From positions 1-64,000 of the forward strand of contig JAMYHX010000100.1 in the NCBI GenBank assembly GCA_025529335.1: a stretch of DNA of 64,000 bases, in the 5' to 3' direction. Below the pieces are notes generated by a model that was not told the DNA's origin, did not search any database, and was given only the letters and a program-made list of their open reading frames with translations. A program made the translations under genes and the position numbers. The DNA is from Rhizopus sp. PT2906. Taxonomy: Eukaryota; Mucoromycota; Mucoromycetes; Mucorales; Rhizopodaceae. Of the stretch, positions 35,996-47,699 are shown in pieces. Numbering within the stretch: position 1 is the stretch's first letter; every line of letters begins with the position of its first letter.

Positions 35996-38731
35996 TTATT
36001 GGCTCCAGTATTGCTGCTGTTGACGGTTAGTCACAGTAGACTGAGTTTGCTGTTGAGGATGACCTTGGGTCATGTGCTGTTGATATTGAGGATACTGCTG
36101 GTAAGAGAACATTTGAGGTTGTCCAAAAAAGTTATTTGTACCAGCATAAGGATGTTGCTGGTGCAACTGTTGTTGCTGCTGTTGCTGGGGCAACTGAGTT
36201 TGTTGTTGCTGAGATGCAGGTGTTTGCTGTTGCTGGGAAGCAGCATTAGAAGCAGCGGTACGTGCAGCGGAAGTCATGTCAGCCTTTTGAGTAGGCTGTG
36301 TTTGCTGTGCTCCTTGAGCACTAGGTTGCTGCTGTTGGTGATGATTCAAATGGCCCAAGAACCCTTGTAATTGAGGCTGGACATACATGCTCTTTTGGTA
36401 ATCGCTCAAGCCCAAGTCATCATAACCACTCATAGCTTGATTATACAATTGAGACTGTTGACCGTAAGGGCTGTTGTAAGGAGACTGAACAGTCGCAGCG
36501 GCAGCGGCAGCAGCAGTCGTAGGTTTGCCGGCGGCAGTAGTGTGCTGATACATGTTGGGGTACATGCTCTTGTTCATGAAAGGTTGACCATAAGCGGATT
36601 GTTGGTAGGCATTGTATTGGTTGTGCATGTAGTAATATTGATAATAAGGCAAGTTGGTAGGGTACATTTGCTGAGGCAAAGTCTGACTTTGGGCACCAGC
36701 TTGACCAGTGGTATCTTGACTGTATTTATCACGAGCTTGGTAAGGGCTAGCAGATGTCACCGAAGGAGAGTGATGACTGAATGCAGTTGGGTCATAATAA
36801 CCCTATAATAATGAATTTAGATCACTTTTCCTCTTCCTCTCTGCAATACTTACCATAGCAGCGGCAGCTCTTTGGGCTTCAGTACCATAGATACCATAGT
36901 CGGGTAAGCTGCCCATAGGGTTCATGCCAAATCCAGAAACACCTGTAGGTGGTTGACTGGGTAAGTATGAGCTGTAAGCAGAGGTGAGATGATCCATTCC
37001 GAAAGGTTGTTGTTGTTGCTGCTGCTGGGGTACAGCTTGATGAGGAAGTTGTTGAGGCAATTGTTGCTGTTGAGGAACTTGCTGTTGTTGTTGTTGCTGT
37101 TGTTGCTGGTAAGCAGGAGCTGTGGCAGCAGCAGCAGAAGTAGTCGTGTTCATAGGAGCCGAAGTAGCACTGGTTGTGATAGTAGCTTCTTGTTGCTTAA
37201 GATAAGAGGATTGTGCAAAGTTTGCATCATGAGCTGTGGCGGCATTTGCAGCAGTGCCAGAAGTAGTGGAAGGAATTGTGTTTGAAGCTACAGCTGAAGC
37301 CGTAGTAGGTTTAGATTCAGCTGCGGGTTCATTTGTAGTTGCGGCTGTACTATTGGTTTCCTTTTTACTACTTCCCGATTAGTAAAAAAAATAACCATCA
37401 TAAAAACATTAAGAAAGACTTACAGTATCTCGGGTTGATCGTCGTCTACATTGAGTGAGCCAAACTTGACATCCAGCGAAGCGATATCAGATGTCTTGGG
37501 TAAAACGACAGGTTCTTCTTGATTGTGGAGACGGTTTAGTGTAGATTTGTCTTCTTCCTTGTTTACTTCTGGTTCCTTGTGACTTGATTCTAGTTCTTTG
37601 GAAGTATCTTTAGTTGTGCTTTCGTTCGTATCAACAGGGGTAGACCATTCATCAACAACGGGATGTTCTGTAGTTGTTGTCGCTGTATTCCAGCCATCAT
37701 TTGTAGTGTTGCTAGTCGCATTCCAGCCATCATTCGCCGCAGCGCCTGTAGTATTCCAACTGTCATTTACATTAGTACTTGTTGTGTTCCAGCCATCTGT
37801 TATTGTTGTTGTTTGTGTATCTTGTTCTGTATCTACATGAGGAGTTTCTGGCTCTGGTTTAGGTTTTGACCTACAGAAAAAAATTTTTTAGCCTCATTTT
37901 TTTTTGACATAGACGACCCATGTTTATGTATACTTACTTTAGAAGACTTGCCCAAGTCTTTGGTTGATCCTCATTTGAGGTGTCATTATTATTATTTGCG
38001 CTATTGTCTTGTGTGGAAGTAGAGGCCCAATTATCAGTTGCATTTGTCGTATTCCATGATTCATCCACATTTTCATTCTGTTGTTTTGAAGATGCAATAG
38101 ATGCCCATGAGCCAGCAGCAGGTGCAGAAGAATCATGGTGCTTATCCCATGATGATGAAGCATTTGAGGATGTATTTATCTTTCGTGCACGGTTAGGAGG
38201 TGCTGATGCTATATATACATATATATTATGATTAATACGAAACATACGCGCATATGCTCAATTCTAACCTTTTCCGGCTCGATTAGGTCTGTCGTTATTA
38301 GATGATCTTGATGGTGTACTCGGTTTAGGTGAGTATGAAGTCATGGTCGAAGATTGTTGATGTGGAGAAATAGAGGCAGTGGTTGCAGCCTTTGCTTTCT
38401 GTGCTTCTTTTTTTGATTTTTTCGTCTTTACTTCGCCCCATTGATTAGCGTGTCCTGTAAAAAGCCATTGTATTTTAAGGAGAAGGGCTCTTTAAGGAGA
38501 AGAAAAAGAGAGTGTATTACCTTCACTAATTCTGTCTATAGCCAAGTCCAAATCACCATTTGCTTCTTCCAGCACAAATAAGAGGTCATCGTCTGACCAA
38601 TCAGAAAATAGGACTTTAAGTGTAGGCAGCTTTGCGGAATATTTAGACTTGAGTTTCTTGAGATCATTCTGTTCAGAAGAGCTACTTTTATTCCTTGTAT
38701 TTTGTGATGAGCGTGTTTCGTATGAAGTCAT
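35996..38731 (-). CDS. DEF1: RNA polymerase II degradation factor DEF1
   Basis: About seven exons encode about 780 residues. A CUE domain lies near the N terminus (residues 25-75): LKKLKSKYSAKLPTLKVLFS, then WSDDDLLFVLEEANGDLDLA. Repeated SWNTT/DGWNAT units occupy the middle, and a long Gln/Tyr/Asn-rich C-terminal half contains poly-Gln runs. This is the layout of fungal Def1, which recruits ubiquitin ligase to stalled RNA polymerase II and is processed to release its N terminus. The low-complexity half is prion-like in composition. Tail to tail with NST1, with 290 bp between stop codons. Confidence 0.9.
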
Positions 38732-40638
38732 GATGTGAATTTAACTGTGAAATGTATAAATAAGCATTTCTTTCCCTCTTTAATAAACAAACCTTTTTTA
38801 TTTTAATAATACTCTTTCTCTTTTTTTTTCAGTGAAATTTAACAAGAGAAAAAAAATATTTCAACCGTAGTTAAAGGAAAAAAGAAAAAAAAGAAAAAGA
38901 AGAGAGAGTGAGAGCCATGATGATTTCAAATGAAGTGATCTGAGTATCAAATTCAAATTATACAGTAAGTATTATAAAATGAAACTTTTTTTTCACAATT
39001 CTTTGTATCAATACCAATGCACGCGTCATGACTTTTTAGACAATCAAAGATAACTTTAAATGAATGCTTTATCCTTATTAAAGAATGACTTCATTTGAGC
39101 ATGCTTTGACTTGTAGACGGAGATATAATTGTCGTAATGTGTGGGAAGAGTCACGCCAACAAGTTATTTTCTAATGCAACAAAAGGATGTAAATATAAAT
39201 TAAATTAAATACAAAGAACACTTTTTTCAACAATGAGAATGCTATTAAGGAGAATCATCAATCAATTGAATGCAGACTAATAAGGAGAGTGAGTGATCGT
39301 ACAATGTTCTTTCAAGGAGACGTTTATAAATGAATGGATTATGGAATGATATATTATTGACTTTGGTGTGTGATCCGGCAACTAAAAGACTGGATGATAC
39401 GCGTTTCTTTTTTTTAAAAAAGTGAAAGCTTCTATTCATTGATCGGCAATTAAATTAAATAACAATAATATAGAGATTTTTATTTCAATGAAAAATAAAA
39501 CCAAAATAGGCACGTGATGTTTTACAGCATCGTAGTGCCCTGGTCAGCTCTAGGGGGTGCGCTTTTGGTAGGATCTAGATAGCCAGTCTGAGGTATTGGC
39601 TGTAGTTGTGGTTGTTGTTAGTACTCGTATAGATGTGTAGAATAAAAGCAAAGAAGTGACGAGCCTCTGTTTTATCCTTTTTTATTAGAAGTGAGAGGAG
39701 GAGCTCATAGCAAAAAGAATTCAGATATTCCAAAAGATGCCGGAGTATTAATTAGGGTACATGTTAAGTAAAATGTAATCTCACACGTAAAGATTAGTAT
39801 TAGACATGGTCAAATACGACACAGTCGATCAATGGCTTTCAGGGGTTGGCAGGTTGTAGCGGCATCTTCTTGTGATAGAAATAGTCCATATTTTGTAAAA
39901 TAGAGCAAAGTATAGGCCACTTGGACGACCAAAATAGTCTTGCCTGATTGGAACGCGGTTTGGAGTTGGGCAGCCGATTTAAAAGAAAAGACAGAGGATC
40001 AGTGATAGTCTCCAGTATCTGCAGCCGGCGATACATGTTGAGGCAGTAGATGGCATGCTTTTTTATAAAGAGTTCTTATAGATGACGAGCACAAGGGACG
40101 GTTTTATAGCCGGGTAATCAACCAAGGCGCTAGCGTAAGCAGTAGTTTCTGTCTATTCTTGACATCGGTAATCAGAGAATTGGATCCAAAGAAATTTTAG
40201 GGCGACATAGCGAGAGGAGGCCAGAGTTACGCGCAGCACGTCATTGCTCCAAATTGCCTTTAAGGTATTGTAAGTGTAGTTTTTTTAGTAGCCTTTTATC
40301 TAAGTAGTTAATGTATTGCGTACTTCGTTTCCACAGCGGAGTTTTTGATATAGCATACCACTGAGGATGGCTTTTTCGACAGGCGTATATGTGGCACTAG
40401 ACATCCCAGAAGGATAGGCTAAAGGATAGGCAAGGATAGGTAAGAATCACTTCAGAGAAAAAAAAAATCAATGGCCTTCAAGCATGCGACTACATTAAAT
40501 TCAGAGGCAGGTTGGCCAGTATAAGCAGCAGTTAATGAGATGGCTGGAAGGGATTGCGCATCTTTCGTCAGTTATGCCGAAGATGAAGGTTACACAGACG
40601 TTTACAGTTCTTTGATACGGAGAAGAGCTGCAGGATCT

Positions 40639-41057
40639 TCAACATGGGTAAGGTTGGCGTACGTCGTTGATCGATGAATTCCGAGTGAGCAGCAGATTGT
40701 TGACGTTGTAAAATTGTTGTTGCATAGACTCTTTGTTTCGACATTTATTCCAACATTTGTAAGAATGCGAAACAAAGCCTTTGAAGTAATATTTTTCCAC
40801 GCTGCTGCAGGCTACCGTAATTCTTTTTGATAACGCGTCTTCCTGCAAAAACCTAGGACGCTTTACCTTGCTCTTCGCCACTGCCCAGGATTGCTCTATT
40901 AGGTTAAGCTGAGAGCAAAGTCCAGAACGGTTGTCAATTCTGATCAATTCATCACAATGAGGGTAGGTACATGATTGTGATTATTTCGTACGTCTATGTT
41001 CACGACAACGGCCGGTGTGATTGTTCTTTCTGATTGAACTCTTGCAGTTTTGGAAAT
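40639..41057 (-). pseudogene. Decayed Tc1/mariner-like (DDE) transposase, C-terminal part
   Basis: Minus-strand frame 40947-40639 reads CSQLNLIEQSWAVAKSKVKR, then LSKRITVACSSVEK and FVSHSYKCWNKCRNKE. These are degraded versions of the transposase end where 'SPELNPIE.FW..VK' precedes a helical tail. The Pro of NPIE is Leu, and upstream parts carry stops. The relic continues toward 41000 and appears to be cut by the MITE at 41058-41468. Past the MITE, around 41478-41500, the frame resumes with weakly similar sequence. Confidence 0.6.
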
Positions 41058-41468
41058 GGGAAACATTACATGCACCAGAAATTAGACTAACACTAGAGGC
41101 ACTACCTCTATCTATTATCCAGGATGTAATCCAACAAAGCTTTTCAATGTGTAGCGTCAAGCTAAACATGAGTTTATGAAGTCACCATCTTGGTTTGTTT
41201 CTTTTCAAGGACAAGAAGAGATAGAAAGAAATGTTGCTATTGATGCATTTGTTCTAAGTTTATGTTGTCAGTTGGTCAAAAAGGACCACTTAGCTCACGT
41301 GTAATTATATGACATCGTATTTTATATCATAGAGAGTGAACTGGACAGCCTTAGGTTAGACTTTGGTAGTGTGAGGTTGTATAGTGACAACATAGGTAGC
41401 ACCCCAAGGAAGCGTCCGTAGCATTAACCTATTTTCTGGTGCATTTTCTGGTGCATGTAGTGTTGGCC
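41058..41468 (-). mobile_element. 411-bp MULE-type MITE, copy 2, with 9-bp target duplication
   Basis: On the plus strand it begins GGGAAACATTACATGCACC and ends GGTGCATGTAGTGTTGGCC, the reverse of copy 1 at 20584-20994, with no difference found on visual comparison over 411 bp. It is flanked on both sides by the 9-mer TTTGGAAAT (41049-41057 and 41469-41477). A 9-bp duplication is characteristic of Mutator-like elements. It is inserted into an old transposase relic. Confidence 0.95.
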
Positions 41469-42657
41469 TTTGGAAATTACAAGTGCTATCTAAAAGAAGT
41501 ACTCTAAGAAGACATGTCTGATCAAAGAGTAGTATTTTATAGATATCAAACTCTCTGTTTTTTTTTCTTATATACGTGCGAAGGCGTTATGAATATCTCA
41601 CTTTGTGGATGATTGATTTGATCCTATGTTCGCATGAGAGTTAAGCGAGAAATGAAGGAATGATATGGCTTGCACAAGCATGGATTATACAAAGATATAC
41701 ATGCAAAATACTTTATTTTGAAAGTGAATGCTAAAGTAACTTGAAATTTGTAGATAAAATGAAACACTACACGGATGTTAAAAGAATCCTCCTCCTCCTA
41801 ATTGTTGGTCCAGTACTTTGAAATGTATTCAATTAGTTGCAGATGTATATAGTAGATCTGTATACTTTGAGACAGCGGGCAATACGCTGTACCTGTCATT
41901 TTGACTTGAGTCACATGAGAGCTTTAAACCAATTACGGTACTTGGCAGTTTGAAAAGGAGTATAGAAAGTTAATTCGGCCAAGATTGCCACCATTATATG
42001 AGCCATTCTGTATAAAAAACGGCATGAAAGACAATGTTTTATACAAATAAATGAAGATTTCTGTTCTGGTGTGCCTACAGTGTTTTCGCGTCCTTTTTCG
42101 CCCACTTAAGCAGCTTCTGCCCACTTTGATTTGTTCCATTGAAATGTTCACAAAGTTGGCTTCCAAAAGCGAATTGCAGAAGTGAATCCAAAGATGCCAA
42201 GTTTGCTCGACAAGGCATTTAATTTGGCAGTGAAGGCGAATTTACATTTTCGTACAGCACGAATTTTGTTCTCACCATTGGGCAAATTCACTTTCGAGAA
42301 AGAGTGTACAAAATGACAAGCTTTCTCTCATCCTTGGACCATTTTTCTAATTGGCTGAGTTTGGTGAGCGTAGGATTACTCTTGATCAAAGTTTCTCCCA
42401 TAGTAACATTAGTATTAACCTTTGTCTGGCCACTACTTTTGGAACAAATATCGTTCAGTATTTTATACACATTTATTCATCAACAATATAATCCTTGGAG
42501 TCGCGCCTGCCATACTCTTTGCTTTCATCTTGTACAAAAAACTGAATAATCAGGCTCTGATGTAACAAAAGTACGGAGCATATGCGATATCCAAATCGAT
42601 TCCTATCGGATGCGACTTTACTTTCCGAAAACAGTGTGTATTGTTTAAAAAAAAAAA

Positions 42658-42689
42658 AAGAGAGAGAGAGAGAAAGAGAGAGGGAGAGA
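42658..42689. repeat. GA-rich simple repeat
   Basis: A run of AGAGAGAGAG interspersed with AAAG/AGGG directly after an A-run. Confidence 0.8.
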
Positions 42690-42950
42690 CAACAGCCAGG
42701 TTGATAATAATAAATAATATCATAGAATATATTTGTCACAATTGCTAAATATGCGGACTGAAATCAGATAAACATTACCACAAGTACGATATAATCCTCT
42801 TTTATATATCTGCTCTATCTACAGTCATTATCATCAATAGCAAAGTGAGCTAAAAAGTTTTTCTTCCCTTCGTATTCAAACTGGTTCTTTTTCTTATTAA
42901 AGAGAAATTTCTCTCTCTCTGTCCTTTTCTTTTTCTTTTTCTTTATCCAA

Positions 42951-43415
42951 ATGGTCGAATCGACAAAGAAGCACAAGAAGAATAAATCAAAAAAAGGTAA
43001 ATAGAGTATGGGAGAATAATGAAATTCTGAAATGAAAGTAGGCCACAAAAAAAACAAGAAGGAAGGAAAGAAGCATTCCAAAACAAAAAGCGAGGGTACT
43101 ATGGTTAGCTTTACACAAGACATGAGCAGCAAAAATGTAGAAGATACAGTCCATGCTCAAGCAATTCCAAAAACTACGCTCACTGTAAAAGTAACCAAGA
43201 CGATGGAGACAGCAGGTCCTATACAAACTGCAGATCAACACATACTCATTCAAACACCAAAGGAATTTGTGCCTGGTCACGATTTAGGAAACGTTGGTAA
43301 AATTGGAGTATATCAAATCACACACTCGTCTGGCACCAGTAGTGGACCCACTGTTGACATTTATTGGTTATGCTTTCTTGTTGTAGTAATTCTTTATTAC
43401 ATGAGACATCAATAA
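42951..43415 (+). CDS. Small tail-anchored protein, unknown
   Basis: Two exons (42951-42996 and 43042-43415) give about 139 residues. The N terminus is extremely Lys-rich (MVESTKKHKKNKSKKG and onward), the middle is polar, and the C terminus is a single hydrophobic segment (IYWLCFLVVVILYYM) ending RHQ. This layout predicts a tail-anchored membrane protein with a cytosolic basic domain. No family recognised. Joining the exons removes a stop and adds the start context following a pyrimidine-rich leader. It converges with the Mid2-like gene (stop codons 42 bp apart). Confidence 0.65.
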
Positions 43416-43456
43416 TGACTAGACAAAAAAATAAAAATAAAAAAGCCCTTCTTTCT

Positions 43457-44551
43457 TTATGTCTTTTCATCAGGCACATGTCTTGACAATCGATGGTTGT
43501 GATCAACTTCATCAGGTACATTCCTTATCGTAGGCTCTTGTTGAGTATAATATCCTCCATCATAACTATATTGTCCTACACTGAAATCATCTTTACTTGG
43601 ATCATAAGCAGGGATAAAGGGCCTTGAAACAGCTACAGAAGTAGGTCGGCTATCGATAAATGTGGGTGATCCGTATCTTTCTGGAGGAAGAGATATATCT
43701 ATTTCTTGATCTCTAGTTGTCTTCTTTGGATTCTTTTTTCTTAAAACGAAAAATCCTATGATGCCTACATATACAGAAGCGAATCACGCGTTACCAATAT
43801 ATTTATGCAGCTTTTTTCTCTATTTATATTTACCGATCAGGACGATAAAAGCCACACCACCAACGACACCACCGGCTATGGCGCTCGAGTTTACGCTTGA
43901 CGGTTTCACGATGTCAGAAATATTAGTAGGTACAGAAGTAGTGTACATACTATAGGATGTAGAGACAACTGTAAAGGTAGAGGTACCAGATCTGGTAACG
44001 GTGATGATAGGTATAGCTGATGAGGTAGTGATTATTTTACTGCTCTGAGTATATGTTACAGTGTTGCTTGTAGGCGAACCATCTGGATTAGGCGTTGTGG
44101 GGATAGTATGTGGGCCAGTGGTAGTAGATGAAGTTGTAATATGATCTAGAATAAAGACATAAGACGTATATACATATACTTTAGAGCTTAGCATTATTTA
44201 CCTAAAGTAGTAGTAGTGCTGCTTTGTGGATTATTAGGTGTCGTATTTCCACTAGTTGAACTGTGATTATCAGTCGTAGTAGAAATGCCAGTAGTAGTAG
44301 TAGTAGTAGTAATAGTAGTAGTAGTAGGAGTAGTTGGAATAATCGACGTAGGAGGAGCTGAATCTGAAGTCGTACTTGGCTGAGTATTCCTTGTTGATGT
44401 GGTAACCTATTATTTTTTTTTTGTTATAAAAAATTGACAAACGAGAATAGATCATGATTTTTACTGCAACTGTATCAGTCACAGCTGATAAAGCTGATGT
44501 AGCTTGTGCTTCTACAGGTACTTGTATGCCTGAACCAGCATTATAACTCAT
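43457..44551 (-). CDS. Ser/Thr-rich single-pass membrane protein, Mid2/Wsc sensor-like
   Basis: Four exons encode about 300 residues. The outer part is almost entirely Thr/Ser/Pro, with a TTTTTT run (44290-44330) encoding heavy O-glycosylation sites. One membrane span follows: SSAIAGGVVGGVAFIVLIGI, then IGFFVLRKK. The cytosolic tail of about 90 residues has Tyr/Pro/Asp-rich motifs. This matches fungal Mid2-like wall sensors that signal to the cell-integrity pathway. Oddly, the deduced N terminus MSYNAGSGIQVPVEAQATS is not a signal peptide, so either the true start lies elsewhere or the protein is inserted by its single span. The link to Mid2 is by layout only. Confidence 0.6.
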
Positions 44552-44688
44552 TATAGGATATATAAAGAAATTAAAAAAAGAGGTAAAATCTAATAAAATG
44601 AAAGGAGGGGAAAAGAAGTTTAAAAATAACTTTTTATATAAGAAAAAAAAAAAAAAAGGTCACCAGCCTACAAAAATGAAAACTATTT

Positions 44689-45777
44689 TTTATTGTTCTT
44701 GCTTGGCATCATTTAAGCCCAAAAGACTCTCAATATTGTATTTCTTTAGTTTATGAAAATCATGTACAATAGACATCATTGCTATTGTCTGTACTATCAT
44801 TAGTCATTTTGTCAATCTGGGAAGAGTACACAACTTACCTGACAGACTTCGACAATGATTGTATAATCTGGGTTTTCTAAATCAACTTTATGTCCTTCGG
44901 GCACAGTTGCTGCTAATGCCGTTATCACATCCTTGCTGCTTAACTTGTTACAATTACGTATTCTACATACAATAGCGAACTGTAAAATGAAGTATTAGTA
45001 TCATGATATTTCTTTAAATTATATATATATATACCTTCTTGGCTATCAGCTTGCCTTCATCATCTTTTTGCTCAAAGCAAGGAGGAAATAGTTGTTTACC
45101 AGTGTTTATGATCTCTGGTAGATTAGCATGACACGTCTTTTGTATAGGAAGGTATCTTGATATATATCTCGTTTTTTTCAACTGCTTTTCATGCATATCT
45201 GTCAACATGGTATGAATCAAATTGACGGGTTCCACAGGATCTGTTGCACGAATGAATACCACTATTGTAATATTTTAGCAAATAGATCAACTTTTCCATG
45301 TATGTATATATATATATTCTTTACAGCAGTCTGTTCCTGTTGTGATATTAGTAAATCGCTTTTTATCTGATGAACTATCTTTAATTTCTGCCACTTCTTT
45401 AGCAATTGATGCCTCAATGTCATCTTCTTTTTCTTCTTTTTCTTCTTTTGGATACAATTTATCTGCATACTACAAATACGCTTTTTATTTAGCAAGTGTC
45501 TCTATTAATTATATATTCTTTGTTGTATACCTCACTCAACACGTCCATTGCTTCCTTCACTGCTCTACTTTCCTTTCCACGAGTGCAAGCGACAAGGACA
45601 CCCTTCATTCCGGGTAAAAGGTTAAAAGCGTTTTTGGCTTTAGAACCAGAAGCTTCCTTTTATATATAAGTACATTTATAATTGAAAAAGATATATATCG
45701 TTTACTTTGGCGCAATGATATGTCTTATTTCTCTTCTTTCGGTTGCCACCTTGAGGTGCAGCTCGTTTATTTGACAT
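44689..45777 (-). CDS. TAN1: THUMP-domain tRNA acetylation adaptor, TAN1/THUMPD1
   Basis: Six exons give about 265 residues. The start MSNKRAAPQGGNRKKRNKTY is basic. It is followed by LLPGMKGVLVACTRGKESRA and AVKEAMDVLSEYADKLYP, matching the Tan1 N-terminal domain. The THUMP domain spans about 150-250: VEPVNLIHTMLTDMHEKQ, FAIVCRIRNCNKLSSKDVI and NPDYTIIVEVCQ. It ends with SIVHDFHKLKKYN. By family it binds tRNA and partners the acetyltransferase Kre33/NAT10 to make N4-acetylcytidine at position 12 of tRNA-Ser and tRNA-Leu. All introns are short; the last uses the acceptor at gtacag so that TIAMMSIV stays in frame. Confidence 0.9.
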
Positions 45778-45928
45778 GGTGTAAATAGCAGAAAAAAAGT
45801 GCAAAAAGAGCCCAAAAAAAAAAAAAAACAAAAAACTTTTTTTTTTTTTCGTTTGTCGATTTAAAGTTCAGCAAAACGCTCAAGTATACACTTTGCTTAT
45901 CTTTTTATTACTTTCAGGTACATTGTTG

Positions 45929-46525
45929 TTAAATTGTAAATGGATATCTATGTTGATATGGCATCATCATTGTCATTGGCTGCTGTGGACCAAAGTAAGG
46001 CGTCATGGGAGGCAAAGGCGCCATGTTGGGCATCATCATGTGTGAGGGATAGGGTTGCTGCATCATATAAGGATTATTGTTATTATACATTCCATATGAC
46101 TGAACAGGCAGTGGTTGTAACTGAGGAGGAAGAGGTGGTGGAATTGATGGTAAAGAAGGAGGCATGATGTATTGTTGTTGTTGTGGATAATAAGGCTGAG
46201 GGTAGTAGTAATAGTACGATTCTGGTTGTGGTTGTGTATAGTACATTAACTGTTGTTGATCAGGGTCGTATTGTGGTTGCTGGTGGTGATTTCTATACCA
46301 TTGATAAGCTAGTGCCAAAGCCCCTGCAAGGCCTGCATTTCTCCACAGATGAGGTTGCTTTCCTTCTTCTCCTTCTACTTTGTTTAAAAGAGCATCAGTA
46401 CCAGCAAAGGTTGCTGCATTCAGTAGCCAATCCATCGGTCCTGAACCCAATAGGTTGCCACTGTGATTTGGCTGCTGATGTTGTGCAAGATAGTTTTGAA
46501 AAAAATTAGCAGCCAACGAATTCAT
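45929..46525 (-). CDS. Pro/Gln/Tyr-rich protein with conserved N-terminal block, unknown
   Basis: A single-exon 198-residue frame. The first 80 residues look folded (FFQNYLAQHQQ, then TFAGTDALLNKVEGEEGK and NAGLAGALALAYQWYRNHH, with a hydrophobic helix). The rest is low-complexity Gln/Pro/Tyr/Met. Composition like this is common in RNA-granule or vesicle-coat adaptors, but no specific family is visible. It lies head to head with nothing nearby; upstream 700 bp are non-coding. Confidence 0.6.
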   Translation of the reverse strand: MNSLAANFFQNYLAQHQQPNHSGNLLGSGPMDWLLNAATFAGTDALLNKVEGEEGKQPHLWRNAGLAGALALAYQWYRNHHQQPQYDPDQQQLMYYTQPQPESYYYYYPQPYYPQQQQYIMPPSLPSIPPPLPPQLQPLPVQSYGMYNNNNPYMMQQPYPSHMMMPNMAPLPPMTPYFGPQQPMTMMMPYQHRYPFTI

Positions 46526-47254
46526 TATTTAAAAGAAGTATAAAAAGAGTGTTTTCCCCCCTCCCTCTCTCTTTTTTTTTCTTTTGTTTATTGACATGTC
46601 CTAAAACGTAATAAGTTTTACTGTATTTAGATATGTTCAAATGACATCAGTAGCACAGCCGTAAACCAGTTTGTTTAATCGATTGGTTAAGCTAAGCTTG
46701 AACTAACTACAGGTATTAGGGATAAGTAAATCTGAAGTTTTAACTTGTTTATTATATAGAAACGAGGCTTCTTTCACTCTTAAAGTAATATTAATGTATT
46801 CCCCTCTGACATTAAAGAGAAGTCAATAAATGGCATCCAAGATTGACTTTTTGAATTGATAGCTGTGCTGCGTTTCATTTTAATATCGATTGTTAATATA
46901 TGAGAAGAAAACGGAACAACTGTCAATATGTCTTTTGGATTCAACAGTACTTTTTTAATCTTGAGCAATACACATGTTTCTATGAGTAGGACCATTCTGT
47001 TGTATGATCCCTCAGTCACTACAGAGACAATCAGACTCTACAAACACATTGATATGTGATCCTCTTTCCAATCTAAATAAGGTAATCTATTAAATCAACC
47101 CAAAGCATGTATGTCTTGTATAAAATGAGCTAAATCAAGTCTATCACTTGCTCAAAAAGTGTAGTATGCTTACAACATCTGAATGATAATAAAATGATTA
47201 CAGTCACTCGCATATGGATATATCCTTTCTTTAGTTTTTATATTTTATTTTTAT
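46526..47254. other. Intergenic, no gene seen
   Basis: AT-rich upstream region of the P/Q/Y-rich gene and 3' flank of ethanolamine kinase. Only antisense or short meaningless frames are present. Confidence 0.4.
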
Positions 47255-47668
47255 TTAGAATGTAGAAAATACTTGGTCTCTACGTTTATAATATTCATTA
47301 AATCTAAGCACAGCATATTCCATATAGTTAAAGTCAATGTCAGACACCATTGATTGTATCATTGCCCATAATCCCCAGTAAAAATGTGAAACTAGTGAGA
47401 AGGCATTGACTTCTATATACATCTTTTCCTTTTCTTCATCAGTTGGTTTAACTATAAAGGGAGAGTCAGAAAGAGTAATACACATGCTACCTGACTTACC
47501 TCCTATAGATTCAGTAAGGTACCAGTCAAACCATTTCAATTGGAATTCTTTTGTTGGGTATCTCCAATATTCACAATCAAAACCAGCAAATTCATTAAAG
47601 TGGTTACCAATATCAAACCCTCGGTAAGCATAGCAACCATATTCGTAGTCAATAAAATGAGCTTCTTC

Positions 47669-47699
<31 letters not shown>

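Larger units (their letters stand above)
38732..42950. other. Gene-poor, transposon-rich island
   Basis: About 4.2 kb without an intact host gene. It holds a Tc1-like transposase relic and a MITE copy (annotated separately). A minus-strand frame at 39839-40036 (ARLFWSSKWPILCSILQNMD) looks like a scrap of a retroelement-type coding sequence. Frames at 41911-42166 (minus) and 42304-42549 (plus) have no recognisable content. A GA-rich simple repeat lies at 42658-42689. The 38760-39240 part is the DEF1 upstream region. Confidence 0.4.

Noticed and set aside
35921..37285. Leu-rich plus-strand frames opposite DEF1
   Set aside because: Antisense of CAG/CAA glutamine codons; no independent support.
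42304..42549. Hydrophobic 81-codon frame in the second repeat island
   Set aside because: No start context, no family pattern, in a transposon-rich region.
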